From Lumbricus rubellus (lineage: Eukaryota > Annelida > Clitellata > Crassiclitellata > Lumbricidae), in assembly GCA_945859605.1 (NCBI GenBank), contig OX243812.1, positions 46,513,657-46,577,656 of the forward strand: DNA of 64,000 nucleotides. The letters are read 5' to 3'. Each line of letters opens with the position of its first letter. Within the stretch, counting starts at the first letter, position 1. Below the pieces are notes generated by a model that searched no databases, had not been told where the DNA came from, and saw only the letters and a program-made list of their open reading frames with translations. Below, in pieces: positions 24,722 to 35,451 of this stretch. Position numbers and translations under genes: made by a program.

Positions 24722-24836
24722 AGAGCGGTGAGCGAGTCATTCAGCTCGCAATTACTGGTGGGATACCTCTCATATATCCCCACGGCTATTGTGTGCCTGA
24801 GATTCTCAGTCGGATTCAACTGGTCCAGCGCCAAAC
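24722..24836 (-). pseudogene. second Tc1-like transposase C-terminal fragment
   Basis: The minus strand reads NPTENLRHTIAVGIYERYPT then SNCELNDSL. The DNA is a diverged copy of 23925-24035, sharing GCGAGTC, GCAATTACTGGTG and AATCCGA. In transposase direction it lies upstream of the main copy, so two elements are joined head to tail or one has been rearranged. Confidence 0.6.
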
Positions 24837-24939
24837 CTGTCACCAACTGACTCTGAACTAAAAGAGATATTTACTAAATTAAAAGGCTCTATGTCCCATG
24901 CATTTCAACAGACGTCTACGCTGCAAAGTTTTCATCTTT

Positions 24940-25577
24940 TTGAGAATTATAAGGCTCTATGTCCAACAGCAAATAAGACCGCTGCGTTCAAGTCACGTGA
25001 TTTGAATAAATTAGGTATGCAGCAAATAAGACCGCTGCACAAAAGTCACGTGATCTCAATCTATTAATAATAATTGGACCCACGCATTCTGTACATTGAG
25101 TGTCATAACTTTCATAAGGCTCTATGTCCAATTTTTGGGCATGGGGCTTTCTTTAAAAAAATTCATAAAAAATGTTTTTACGTTTTTTTCACAACTTTTT
25201 TCAATGTACAATGTTACTTAATTGACAAATGAACTAAATCCGTTAGTTAAATTTGTAATATTTTCAGTATTGTTTGTGTGCTTCAATGCTGAACTTTCAA
25301 ACTGGAATAAAAAGTGTTCAGCCCTCGCATTGAGAATTATAAGGCTCTATATCCAATTTTGGGGCGTGGGGCTTTCTTTAAAAAATTATTTTAAAATATT
25401 TTAACGTTTTATTCACAAAATTTTTCAATGTACAATGTTATTTAATTGACTAATGAACTAAATTCTTTACTTACATTTGCAATATTTTCATTAGTGTTTG
25501 AGTGCTAGATTGTTGAACTTTCAAATTGCAATATCTCGGAATAGTACTTTTTGGACATAGAGCCTTATAATTCTCAA
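24940..25577. mobile_element. non-autonomous element with perfect 26-bp inverted ends
   Basis: The left end at 24940-24965 (TTGAGAATTATAAGGCTCTA then TGTCCA) is exactly complementary to the right end at 25552-25577. A third copy with one mismatch lies inside at 25330-25355, and shorter AAGGCTCTATGTCC copies start at 24883 and 25116. There is also a 53-bp direct repeat unit at 24967 and 25020, beginning CAGCAAATAAGACCGCTGC and including AAGTCACGTGAT. No coding capacity. I could not see a convincing target duplication, so the superfamily is open. Confidence 0.65.
25116..25575. repeat. two tandem copies of a ~225-bp unit
   Basis: The sequence from AAGGCTCTATGTCCAATTTT at 25116 recurs at 25341 with small differences. 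Shared landmarks are GTGGGGCTTTCTTTAAAAAA or its variant, TTTTTCAATGTACAATGTTA and AATGAACTAAAT. The duplication lies inside the inverted-end element, bounded by its terminal motif. Confidence 0.75.
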
Positions 25578-25921
25578 CCGACGATTTGTTATGAGACGGT
25601 GTAAGTCTGGTGTTCATCCCGGTGGCTCAGCCATAGATATTCGTTTACATTTTAGACCATACAAGCTTAGATGAGCGTCGTCAGGCTTTATGTCAGGCCA
25701 GGTCGCACAGTTCAAAGGACAGCACCATCATCATCATAGGTGCTTTTGCACTGTCTTCCGGTCCTATATTTAAATCCTGAGCAGAATTAAACGAGAATAA
25801 TTTGCATTCTAATTAAATGAAGAAGTCAGTTTGATCGTGGACCCGCAGGAGAGACGGCGGCGACCACAGGAGAGAGATTCCCATGGCATGGAAATGACAG
25901 CATTAGAATATATCAACGAGT

Positions 25922-25929
25922 GATTTCTT

Positions 25930-25960
<31 letters not shown>

Positions 25961-26335
25961 TTCTTCTTCGCCGCTTAATTTGCTGCCATTGCAACTGGTC
26001 AGTTCAGAAGGTGTTCGACGAATTATTCTTCTTTTTTCTTCTTGTTCTTCTTTTTCTTCTTTCTCTTCTTCTTATTCCTCTTCTTCTTCGTCTTTTTTTC
26101 TTCTTCTTCTTCCTCCTTCTTCTCCTCTTCTTCTTCTTCTTCTTCTCCTTCTTCGTCCTCCTCCTTCTCCTCTTCTTCTTCTTCTTCTTCTTCTTCTTCT
26201 CCTTCTTCTTCTTCCTCTTTGTTTTTTCTTCTTCATCTTCTTCTTCTTTTTCTTCTTCTTCTTCTCCTTCTTCCACCGACTCTAAAACTATTCGACTTTC
26301 ACGAGATGCTATTAAGCAGCCACATTCAACGCACT

Positions 26336-26409
<74 letters not shown>

Positions 26410-26480
26410 GGTGACGATTATTATTATTATTATTATTATAAAATTATTATTATTATTATTATTATTACTATTATTATTAT
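25922..26480. repeat. cluster of three triplet microsatellites
   Basis: A (TTC)n/(TTCTTTTTC) pyrimidine tract at 25922-26275, then (ATG)n at about 26336-26408, then (ATT)n at about 26418-26480. Poly-Ser, poly-Leu, poly-Lys and poly-Met frames here are artefacts. Confidence 0.95.
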
Positions 26481-26590
26481 GGCGATGATGATGACGAAAA
26501 CTACGACAACAATCGTAGTTCCAATCTCAAAATTCTAGCGCTACTTAAATATATGCATATAAACACCACCTTTTTCTTGAACGCTGCGTC

Positions 26591-27606
26591 ATGTTAAAGG
26601 GGTCGTCCAAAAGATACCAAGAAGATAGGTGGAAGTTAGCTAGAAAAATTGCTAAAAACATTAGTATATTGTCTCGTGTAAGACATTGCTTACCCAGAAC
26701 TTCTTTGGTTGGCCTGTACTATGCTCTAATTTTCCCATACTTATCATATTGCATTATAGCATGGGGCTCTAACTATCACTGTCGCTTGAATGCATTGGAA
26801 ATTCTACAGAAACGTGCTATCCGTGTGATATTTGGTCTGCTCTGGAGTTCAAGCACTAAACCTATATTTCTTAAACACAAAATTCTACAGCTATGTGATA
26901 TTACTAAATTGCAAATAGGACTGTTTATGTTCAGGTATCATCATCGTATGTTGCCTCCCAACTTTAATGGATTCTTTTCCCTCGGCTCTGATATCCATGA
27001 CCATGACACCAGGTCATCTAGTAGTTACCGGTGTGCCAGCGCAAGACTCAATCTTAAGCAATTCTGTATTAAATGCACTGGCCCACCGGTATGGAATTCT
27101 CTCCCTGAGGACATAAGAACTGCTGTTTCCATCAAACATTTTAAAAACAAACTAAAGTACTTCTTATATTTGTGTAAATTATAATGGGGATTTAAAAAGT
27201 TTATGAGACTGCCTCCTCCTCCCCGTCTGAATGAGATACATGCTTGACCTTAAGATGTTCTCAGGCTTTGCATTTACATTTGTTGTGTGGCCCTCTGTTA
27301 TTCTGTTATTTTTTGTGAACCGCTTCATATTCAACTTAACCTGATGTATGTGGATTGGTGTCTCCTCGTCTTGGTGGAATTTTTGATCCTCCACATTAAC
27401 CTTTGCAGGAATTAAGTTTGTAAATGAGCCAGCCGAGTCTTAGCGGGTCTTTTAGACCTTTGTCGGCTGACTCATTGACCTGCACTGATACTAAATTCAT
27501 AACAATTTTCTTGTTGAAATTTTGTTGTTGTTAATGTCTGTTACTGTTATGTGAATATTGATGTGACTTGCAAGTCAATAAACGAATAAAACAAAAAACA
27601 AAAAGT
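26591..27606 (+). mobile_element. 5'-truncated CR1/Jockey-like LINE with 3' UTR
   Basis: The frame 26591-27184 encodes the last 197 residues of ORF2: ARKIAKNISILSRVRHCLP, LVGLYYALIFPYLSYCIIAW, NALEILQKRAIRVIF, HDTRSS and GPPVWNSLPEDIRT, ending NKLKYFLYLCKL. These are the thumb and C-terminal blocks of a CR1/Jockey-type RT. The RT catalytic core is missing. A 3' UTR of about 390 bp follows, ending in an AATAAA-containing A-rich tail at 27573-27606. The frame is uninterrupted, so the copy is fairly recent. It differs from the GAATGAATG-tailed family at 20423. Confidence 0.85.
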
Positions 27607-27629
27607 TCAATTCGTTAATGATGAATAAG

Positions 27630-28480
27630 TCTAAACTTCTAAAGCGCCACTCGAAAGATATAGACGCTGGGTATACCAGCTCATTCACGAGCGCTGTGTC
27701 AAGTCAGAACGTAGTCGAAAGTGATGAAGTCCTGCAATAGCGATGATGAAGATAATAATTATGTATAATGATTTCAAATGTTGTGGTGGTGGTGGCACTG
27801 CAGACGAACATCACACATTGAAGATAATTATTATTATTATGTTGACGCAGCTTCTCAACCTCTTTACGACCACCAAGAAAAGTTACAAGGAAATTGATTC
27901 AAAAGCTGCATGCAGACCGAAGAAAACGTGTTTGCATCATATCACTCACCTTGGACGTGACGCAGAACTGTCTGAATTGTCACAAGAAAGAACGTGTAGG
28001 AATAGTACCATCTCATTGTCTCCCATAGCAACCACGCCACCGAGTACGTATGTATACGTAGCGACGCACTAAGATGGATCTGCGTCGTTTCGGCTGAGGA
28101 GCAGGAGCAGCAGCAGCGGAGGAGGAGGAGTGGGAGGAGGAGCAATTGGCGAGCACAACACGCCGACACGTATGACACTGATTGGCTTGCACGACAACGG
28201 TGCGTTATTTATCTACGAAGGCATTCGGGTCGTTTTTAACAGATTGCAAAACCCGTTGGGGTCTTCTTCTCATAGAAAGAAACGTGACTGAGTTATTGCG
28301 TTTCAGATCTGAACGGACAGCAGGTTGCGACGAGTATACGTGTGAATATTCCCGAAGGACTGTTCAGTGCTTCATCCCTCGGGAATCATACTTGCCTCTT
28401 CCATCTCCATGAGGATGGTTGTTCATTCTGCAGAAGTCTGCTGCAGGCGTTGAGTCCACGATGGCATCAATGGAGGACGT
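27630..28480. other. anonymous DNA with a degraded tail near 27636
   Basis: TCTAAAGCGCCACTCGAAAG at 27639-27658 followed by GACGCTGGG may be a decayed minus-strand LINE/SINE tail. A GGAGGA/CAG-rich patch lies at 28095-28145. No supported gene. Confidence 0.35.
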
Positions 28481-28481
28481 C

Positions 28482-28545
28482 TGATGATGATGCTGATGCT
28501 GATGCTGATGATGCTGATGATGCTGATGCTGCTGATGATGATGAG
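28482..28545. repeat. GATGCT/GATGAT triplet run
   Basis: GATGAT and GATGCT hexamers alternate over about 64 bp, giving an Asp/Ala frame that is probably not coding. Confidence 0.85.
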
Positions 28546-29089
28546 TCTCTTTTCAATTATGATGTCACTCTGGTTTCGCTTTTGAGTGCTCTGGCATTTT
28601 GCTAAGACTGTTCAAGCAACATTAACCGCAGCCGACCATTAGTTCATTATTAGGCTACTCTCTCTGTGAAATAAAAATTCGTAGAACTATAATATCCTCA
28701 CACGAACCTGTCCCTTAAGCCAACCATTATATTCACGTGAACCTTGTTTTAAGACTGACAATGGCCCTGGCTTAGTTCTAGGCCGATAACTTCACGTTAG
28801 ATAGTCTATGGTCCTGCAACGAAATGTTACCAGTTCGTGTAGTCTTGTAACTAGAACTTTCCAACTGCAAAGGAGAACTAAAAAAATTTATCACATCTTT
28901 TAAAGATATGACTTTAATGGCTATGACTTTACAAATGGAATTTTCTCCTTATTATTGCACCAACCTAAGAACGAATGTAAAATTCAAGTGTCTTTGTATA
29001 TACATGTATACACACATCTAGTGCAAATTCGATCGACAGCAAAGCACAATCGTTCAGACACTCCCTTAATCCGATGATAGAAGAATTCG

Positions 29090-29540
29090 AAGCTTCGCAG
29101 ACAAAGCGAAAACATCCCGCTTAGAAACGCAGGAACGCGATTACAACCGGAAGTGGACTAGGAAATAATTCTTCTATCGACGTCAGCGCCGCTTCTCGCG
29201 AGAGGAGGAGGAGACGAGATCACGCGGAGACGACGAGACGAAGAAGCGACGGCGCAACAGCCAGAAACTCTAGACTTCCGCTCTCTCAATCCGCGAATCC
29301 GGCTTCGGCGCTCTCCGTCCTATAGCGTCCCTGCGTCCGTCCGTCCATCCGTCCATCCGTCCGTCCGAACAATTTCCCCGCATCCGCTGACCGACAAAGC
29401 ACGCAATAATCCCGCGAAGCCGCGATAAGCGCTTAGACGAGCAGTGTTGCTGCTAAGCGGCCTCGCGCAGTCGCCACCGCTGCTGCTGTTGCTGTTGGCC
29501 GAGAAGATGCAGCAATAGCAAGAGTAACGCCGCTACGGTC
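29090..29540. promoter_or_regulatory. CpG-rich stretch, candidate TATA-less promoter
   Basis: Compared with its AT-rich surroundings this interval is dense in CG dinucleotides. It holds a CCGGAAGTG site at 29147-29155, the preferred core of ETS/GABP factors in animal promoters. A (CCGT)n-like run follows at 29335-29367. No open frame of note starts here; a transcript could carry a non-coding first exon. Direction is unknown. The CpG richness and the site are seen; promoter function is inference. Confidence 0.35.
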
Positions 29541-29654
29541 GTTAGTCTACGAACGTGTACAGTAGTGAGCGTCGTTTGTGCTTTGGACGATCAAAGATTT
29601 AAGACTTATGGTCAATAAGTAGGAGGTCAGGATCAATTAGACGAATCTGTCTCT

Positions 29655-29775
29655 CACGGCTGCTGCTGCTGCTGTCGCTAGAGCAGTTGCTGCTGCTGCT
29701 GTTGCTAGAGCAGTTGCTGCTGCTGTTGTTGCTGTCGCCAGAACAGTTGCTGTTGTTGCTGCTGCTGCTGCTGCA
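29655..29775. repeat. CTG/TTG triplet array
   Basis: GCTGCTGCT blocks separated by GTTGCTAGAGCA units, giving a second period of about 30 bp. Poly-Leu and poly-Ala frames are artefacts. Confidence 0.9.
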
Positions 29776-30375
29776 GAATCAGCGCCGCTGTCAATTGTCC
29801 AGACAGACGACATTGTCATTGTGTCATTGCCAGAATATCATCGAATGCCATCTGCCGCTCGTTCGCTTTGCTGCATTCAACATTATGCTCATCCTCCTCT
29901 TCCATCAGGAACTGACTTATGCAGCGCAATTATAATTGCAAACAACGCGAAGACAGCGGCAACATGGAAATCTGCGACTGAAAAGATTTGCTTACGACAG
30001 ACTTCGACGATGTATCAATCTTTGAACAAGAACTTTAGATACTAAGCACAAAAGAAAGAGACAGAAAGCAAGAGAAATAGATGATAGAAGGTGCTATTAA
30101 AAATATTATTGAATAACTACGTTGTGTTACCTATGCAATGGAACATTTACATATTTGTACAGCAATTGAAGAATCAAGAGGAAATAGAAACGTCTCATAA
30201 TTATTGTTAGTTTTACCAGACGAAGTACTAATCCCTCAGGCTGTCAAAAACTATTTTCCAAAGAAATGAAGGTGATTTCCTGGAAAGGTTTAGGACTTTA
30301 GGCCTATTCCTTGGCAAGATCTGGCCGCATTAAGGAGCAATATTATTCTTATTATTGCAATTGTAGCCCAATTAT
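29776..30375. other. anonymous DNA
   Basis: No supported feature. The frame running right from the CTG array is repeat-derived at its start. Confidence 0.4.
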
Positions 30376-30535
<160 letters not shown>

Positions 30536-31139
30536 ACTCAACGTATCCAACAGTTTCTTCAACGTCATTTGTAACTCAAAACTTTTAGCTTAGTAAAAGG
30601 TAAATCGTGCGTATATAAACTCCTTTTCTGCACTTAAAAAATGCAATTGCGACTGCCTTTGTAGACTCTCTCTCACTCAAAGGCAACAGGCGTTCAGATA
30701 ATGACTTGTCCACGACTTCAGGTGTTGTGATGACGATGAGGTTTTTACCAGACACGGCTCCATTTCTTTCGTTTCTCATGATAGTCCGGCGTCATTTCTC
30801 GTGTTCGTGTTTTTCCCCGCAAGATCGTGACTCACGTTTTCCCATCATCCATGTCTTTGATTGTCTCCCTTGGTTTCTGTGTTCCTTCCATCTGACAATA
30901 TAATGCACTTTCTGGAAATCTATTGTCGTACACTCTATATAACTACCTGGCCAAACCACGTCAGTCTTTCATTTTTCGTCTTATCTATACCAGTGTTAAT
31001 CTCTGCAGTCCTAACATGCACCTCCCGTATTACCTCATTATGAATGTTATCTCATCTGTAATATTCCTCCCACTATACTGTTTAGCCTGCAGCTCACTTC
31101 TGCCACTCGAATCAATTAGACTTAACTCTAAAGATGATG

Positions 31140-31278
31140 GAGAAGCCTCTTAAGAATGAACTCCGCCACTGGTTGCTCTCTGACAGTGCCAGTCTCAAGC
31201 CTGGGTAAAGGAGGAGGGCGTCGCTTATGGTCTATGTTACCACATAGTGACGTTAAACTGCGACTACTACTACTACTC
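31140..31278 (+). mobile_element. probable non-LTR retrotransposon or SINE 3' end
   Basis: A G-rich segment with GGGTAAAGGAGGAGGGCGTC and ATAGTGACGTTAAACTGCG ends directly in a short (ACT)n tail at 31261-31277. A conserved-looking 3' end joined to a triplet tail is typical of non-LTR elements and their SINEs. I found no RT motif upstream, so the family is uncertain. Confidence 0.4.
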
Positions 31279-31372
31279 AAGCTATAGAAAAGAACTAAGG
31301 CTATCGAAATCCTTGTGATAATATCATATCCAATGTTGAACTGGAATGAAAACTAAGTAGCAGTACATTAGG

Positions 31373-32113
31373 GCATATTCTACATATTTAATTAAGCATA
31401 TTCTACATATTTAATTAAGCATATTCTACATATTTAATTAAGCATATTCTACATATTTAATTAAGCATATTCTACATATTTAATTAAGCATATTCTACAT
31501 ATTTAATTAAGCATATTCTACATATTTAATTAAGCATATTCTACATATTTAATTAAGCATATTCTACATATTTAATTAAGCATATTCTACATATTTAATT
31601 AAGCATATTCTACATATTTAATTAAGCATATTCTACATATTTAATTAAGCATATTCTACATATTTAATTAAGCATATTCTACATATTTAATTAAGCATAT
31701 TCTACATATTTAATTAAGCATATTCTACATATTTAATTGAGCATATTCTACATATTTAATTAAGCATATCCTACATATTTAATTAAGCATATTCTACATA
31801 TTTAATTAAGCATATTCTACATATTTAATTAAGCATATTCTACATATTTAATTAAGCATATTCTACATATTTAATTAAGCATATTCTACATATTTAATTA
31901 AGCATATCCTACATATTTAATTAAGCTTATTCTACATATTTAATTAAGCATATTCTACATATTTAATTAAGCATATTCTACATATTTAATTAAGCATATT
32001 CTACATATTTAATTAAGCATATCCTACATATTTAATTAAGCATATTCTACATATTTAATTAAGCATATTCTACATATTTAATTAAGCATATTCTACATAT
32101 TTAATTAAGCATA
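31373..32113. repeat. 23-bp satellite, about 32 copies
   Basis: Head-to-tail copies of a 23-bp AT-rich unit, GCATATTCTACATATTTAAT plus TAA, each containing the palindrome TTAATTAA. Variants are rare: a GCATATCC form at about 31764, 31902 and 32017 (6 and 5 units apart), one TTAATTGA at 31738 and one AAGCTTATT near 31924. High identity implies recent amplification. Confidence 0.97.
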
Positions 32114-33069
32114 ATGAAATCCATTCCTTCGTTTGTTGCTTCAGAGAAAGTATGAAAAACTGAATTGATTAAATGTGTGCTCTTCTTATAGCACCGGAAC
32201 AGGAATTTGCCAACGGATGTGCGAGGAATTCAGACACAGAAATTCTTATGCATCTTGTTAATTGAGTTAATTCGTGGGAGCTGCAAGCAGATTGCGTCAA
32301 CGGCTATTGCATAATGTAGCGAAATACTCTGGCATAATTATACATAGCCTACAAGGCGCCTCTCGAACACTGACTGCGACCAATGCATATCTTCGCATAC
32401 ATGAAAGCGTTTGTAAGAGAAAGACTGCTGCAGACATGCTGCATCAGCGAGACCACTGTTCATGCATGAAAGACGTGTTTTCCGATCTCGCCAAACAATG
32501 CAATCGTTGTGAAACGCGAATGTACAATAAAGCACACACCTATGCGCACGCTCGCACATACACCGAGACATGATGCCAAGGCATCTGCAGCAGCAGCAGC
32601 AACGACAGCAGCAGCAGCAGTCGCCTTTTAAACGCAACACAATTACAAAACGAACGAATAACTCGCCGTTTCCTAGCGTAATGGCTCAGACTCTATCTCA
32701 AGGGAAAAGCGTTCGGTTTGTATTATATATAGAAAATGCTCCACGGTATACTATGTAGGCGTATTCCACACACAGGCATATACAACATATATATGTATAT
32801 ATACGCATGACATATATATAATGCTTTCGTTGTATGTATAGTTTTGTATACTGCACATGAGATGGCAGAATATAAGAGATATAGATGGTTTATGGAGGAG
32901 GAGATAGGCTACAGTCGCTGCAGTATCAGAAATGAAGCTTATATGAGTCGAGGTAATTATTTCGTTTCTGTGAAGGCTTTGGTCGTTTGGAGTGACAGCT
33001 TGTCAATAAAAGATGTAAAGTTGTGTGAGTGAGATTCAAGTGATCGATCGATCGGCCAATGTAGCCAAT

Positions 33070-33070
<1 letters not shown>
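32114..33070. other. anonymous DNA with a short CAG run
   Basis: A CAG/CAA run at about 32588-32622. The plus-strand frame at 32274-32573 has no recognisable domain. AT-rich tracts near 32785-32825. Confidence 0.45.

Positions 33071-33152
<82 letters not shown>
33071..33152. repeat. pure CA microsatellite, about 40 copies
   Basis: An uninterrupted (CA)n of about 80 bp. Confidence 0.97.
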
Positions 33153-33154
<2 letters not shown>

Positions 33155-34223
33155 AAAGAACGTTGACGATCATAGGCTACATATCGCATAAACCACAATC
33201 AATATATGTCATGTCTGACTGCAAGCCTCACGCCGCAGCCGTGTCTGTGCATTTGGACGACTGTTCAATGAAAGTACAGTTAAGCTATATTGCAGATCAT
33301 AGATTGGTACATGACTGATTTAATCAGATACATATACTTATACAGCTGTGTCTACTTGCATCCACTCGAGTAGCCGTGCAGCAGATAAGTGATAAGTTAT
33401 TATCAAATTATAGGAATAGCTTGCCTCTTGCTTGGAACCTGCCTGTAAAAACATGGCTGCATACATGTATAAGGCAAAAGAGTAAGCATGCTATTTGACA
33501 ATAGAGAATGTCCCTGGCATACTTAATAGACCCGTATTTATACGACATTGACGCTGAAATATTATATTACCCTGATGGAGTCAAAATGATGCAACATATA
33601 CCAACATCTTCTGTTCATATAGGCCTACAAGTGATTTTGTGCATGAATATAAGCCTATTTACTATACAGCATTACACTGACCTTCAAAAAGTAAAAACCT
33701 GATTACATCTTTAGACTATTTGATGAAATTTGTAGTATATAAGATGCTAGGTGGCTGTTTGTGGAAAAACATTTTAGACAGCAGACTTGTTGCTCTTTTC
33801 CCTTTGGTGCTTTGCAAGTATATTTCTTAGCATGGCTTAATTTTATTGCCGATGTCAATAAAAAAGACTAAAATAAATTTTGTCAAAGTGCACGCATTGT
33901 GTTCCTTGCTTATCACAACGTGTGCGTGTAAGTTAACACGTTTCTGATTAATAAAGAGCCAACGCTTTATGCTTTAACAACCGCTGTTCACTCCTCAGTC
34001 TAAACTCATGCTTAGCTTCTTCTAGACAGCATCTTTCTGTGAAAGAAGTCTTCCCTCTTGTTCGAATTGTTTCTCTTAGTAGTTTGTCTGAGTAGTTTTG
34101 AAGTCTGGCTTGGTCTTCCTGCTTTTAACGGTAGGCCATTAGACCATTGCGTGACTTCATATTGCCAAAAGTCTCCATCGTAATAGCGATGCGATCGACC
34201 GGTAATATATATATATTTATATA
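33153..34223. other. anonymous DNA
   Basis: No supported gene or repeat. An AT-rich tract at about 34204-34223 borders the Helitron. Confidence 0.45.
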
Positions 34224-34759
34224 TCTATATAAATAAAAATGTAACTGCGTTCGCAGGAATCTTTCTCCGCTAGGATCTTGGTAAGTCCTGGACCGATTCT
34301 TTTCAAAATTGCAGCAAAACGTTCCGTTCCAATAGGCGCGGGTTTGCATAATGCTTTTTTGTTAAAATCTTTTACAACAAAAAAAACCTTTCACTTCGAT
34401 TCGACCGATTCCGAGTTCAAAATGCGCTATACAAGTCTTGCGGAACCACCGTTTTCAAACACGCCCGAATTGGGTCAAGGCATGCATAATTATTGACGGG
34501 TTGAATTTGAACTCGGAATCGGTCGAAACCACCGTTTTCAAAGGCGCCCGAATTGGGTCAAGGCATGCATAATTATTGACGGGTTGAATTTGAACTCGGA
34601 ATCGGTCGAATCGAAGTGAAAGGGTTTTTTCTCAAGATTTTAGCAAAAAAGCAGTATGCAAACCCGCGCCTATTCGAACGGCAATTTTTAAATTTCCGAG
34701 ATCCTTCGTCCGAAAGATTCGTGCGTACTCAGTTACATTTTTATTTAGGCCCATATAGA
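34224..34759. repeat. inverted repeat of Helitron 5' ends with an 84-bp direct repeat at the centre
   Basis: The left arm 34224-34420 and right arm 34588-34759 share AAATAAAAATGTAACTG, GGCGCGGGTTTGCATA and CACTTCGATTCGACCGATTC in opposite orientation. The left arm has about 40 extra bases. In the centre, a unit beginning ACCACCGTTTTCAAA and ending GAATCGGTCGAA occurs twice, at about 34445-34528 and 34529-34611. Confidence 0.85.
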
Positions 34760-34829
34760 TATTCAACACATTCAATAGCGGCCCTGTTGCGTTCGCCTTT
34801 TCGCGTCGATGTCGAGGAGACACGGCGTG

Positions 34830-35190
34830 AGGGAGGAAAGGAGGGGGAGGGAGCGGGACGAAGAGGGAGGCGAGGGAGCGGAGGGGAGGGATGGACGAGG
34901 GAGGGATGCAGGGAGGCAGAGGAAGGGACGGAGGGATCGGGACTGGGAAGGGGAGGAGGGTAGGGTGCAGGGGAGGTGGAAGGGAAAGGAAGGGGAAAGG
35001 GACGGGAGGAGGTAGAGGGAGGTTGAGGGGATTGGACGGGGAGGGGTGGGAAGAGGAGGAGAAGGGGGAGGGGAGGGGAGCGGAAGGGGAGGGGGAAGTG
35101 GAGGGAGGGGAGGAGGGGAGAGGTGGAGTGGGCGGGGAAGGGGGATGGTGAGGGGAAGGGGAGGTCGAATGGAGGTAAAGACGGGTGGTT
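34830..35190. repeat. G/A-rich low-complexity tract with many GGG runs
   Basis: Built from GGGA, GGGGAGG and GGAGG blocks without a fixed period. Many GGG runs at short spacing satisfy a G-quadruplex pattern on the plus strand. Long Pro/Ser frames on the minus strand and Gly/Arg/Glu frames on the plus strand are artefacts. Confidence 0.9.
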
Positions 35191-35396
35191 GGATGCTCTT
35201 TTCAGCCACAGCAACGCATGGCCGGGTTCAGCTAGTATATATATATACTATAGAAGGTAGACGAGTCTAGGTTTGAGCGATGCGATCGTAAAATCTTGCA
35301 ATTGTCGATACAAAACGCAGCAGGTTCTTTGAATTGTCAATAAAATGTGCAACCGTCGACTGTCAGCTATGCATATAAATTATCCTCCCACATAAT

Positions 35397-35397
35397 G

Positions 35398-35449
<52 letters not shown>
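35397..35449. repeat. AAT microsatellite
   Basis: About 17 AAT copies ending at the left terminus of the next element. Confidence 0.95.

Positions 35450-35451
<2 letters not shown>

Larger units (their letters stand above)
34224..35235 (+). mobile_element. non-autonomous Helitron with an inverted second 5' end
   Basis: The left end begins TCTATATAAATAAAAATGT after an A. The right end is CGGGTTCAGCTAG followed by T. TC...CTAG inserted between A and T with a GCAACGCATGG...GGG subterminal segment is the Helitron signature. There is no Rep/helicase gene. Inside, the first ~195 bp (34224-34420) are repeated in inverted orientation at about 34588-34759, whose outer edge again reads TCTATAT on the minus strand. 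Between them lie two direct copies of an ~84-bp unit. The right third is a G/A-rich tract. Confidence 0.8.

Noticed and set aside
31373..32113. CRISPR-like array
   Set aside because: The 23-bp units are directly adjacent with no unique spacers, so this is a satellite.
34741..35214. Pro/Ser-rich minus-strand frames of about 150 codons
   Set aside because: They cover the G/A-rich low-complexity part of the Helitron and have no fixed repeat or domain.
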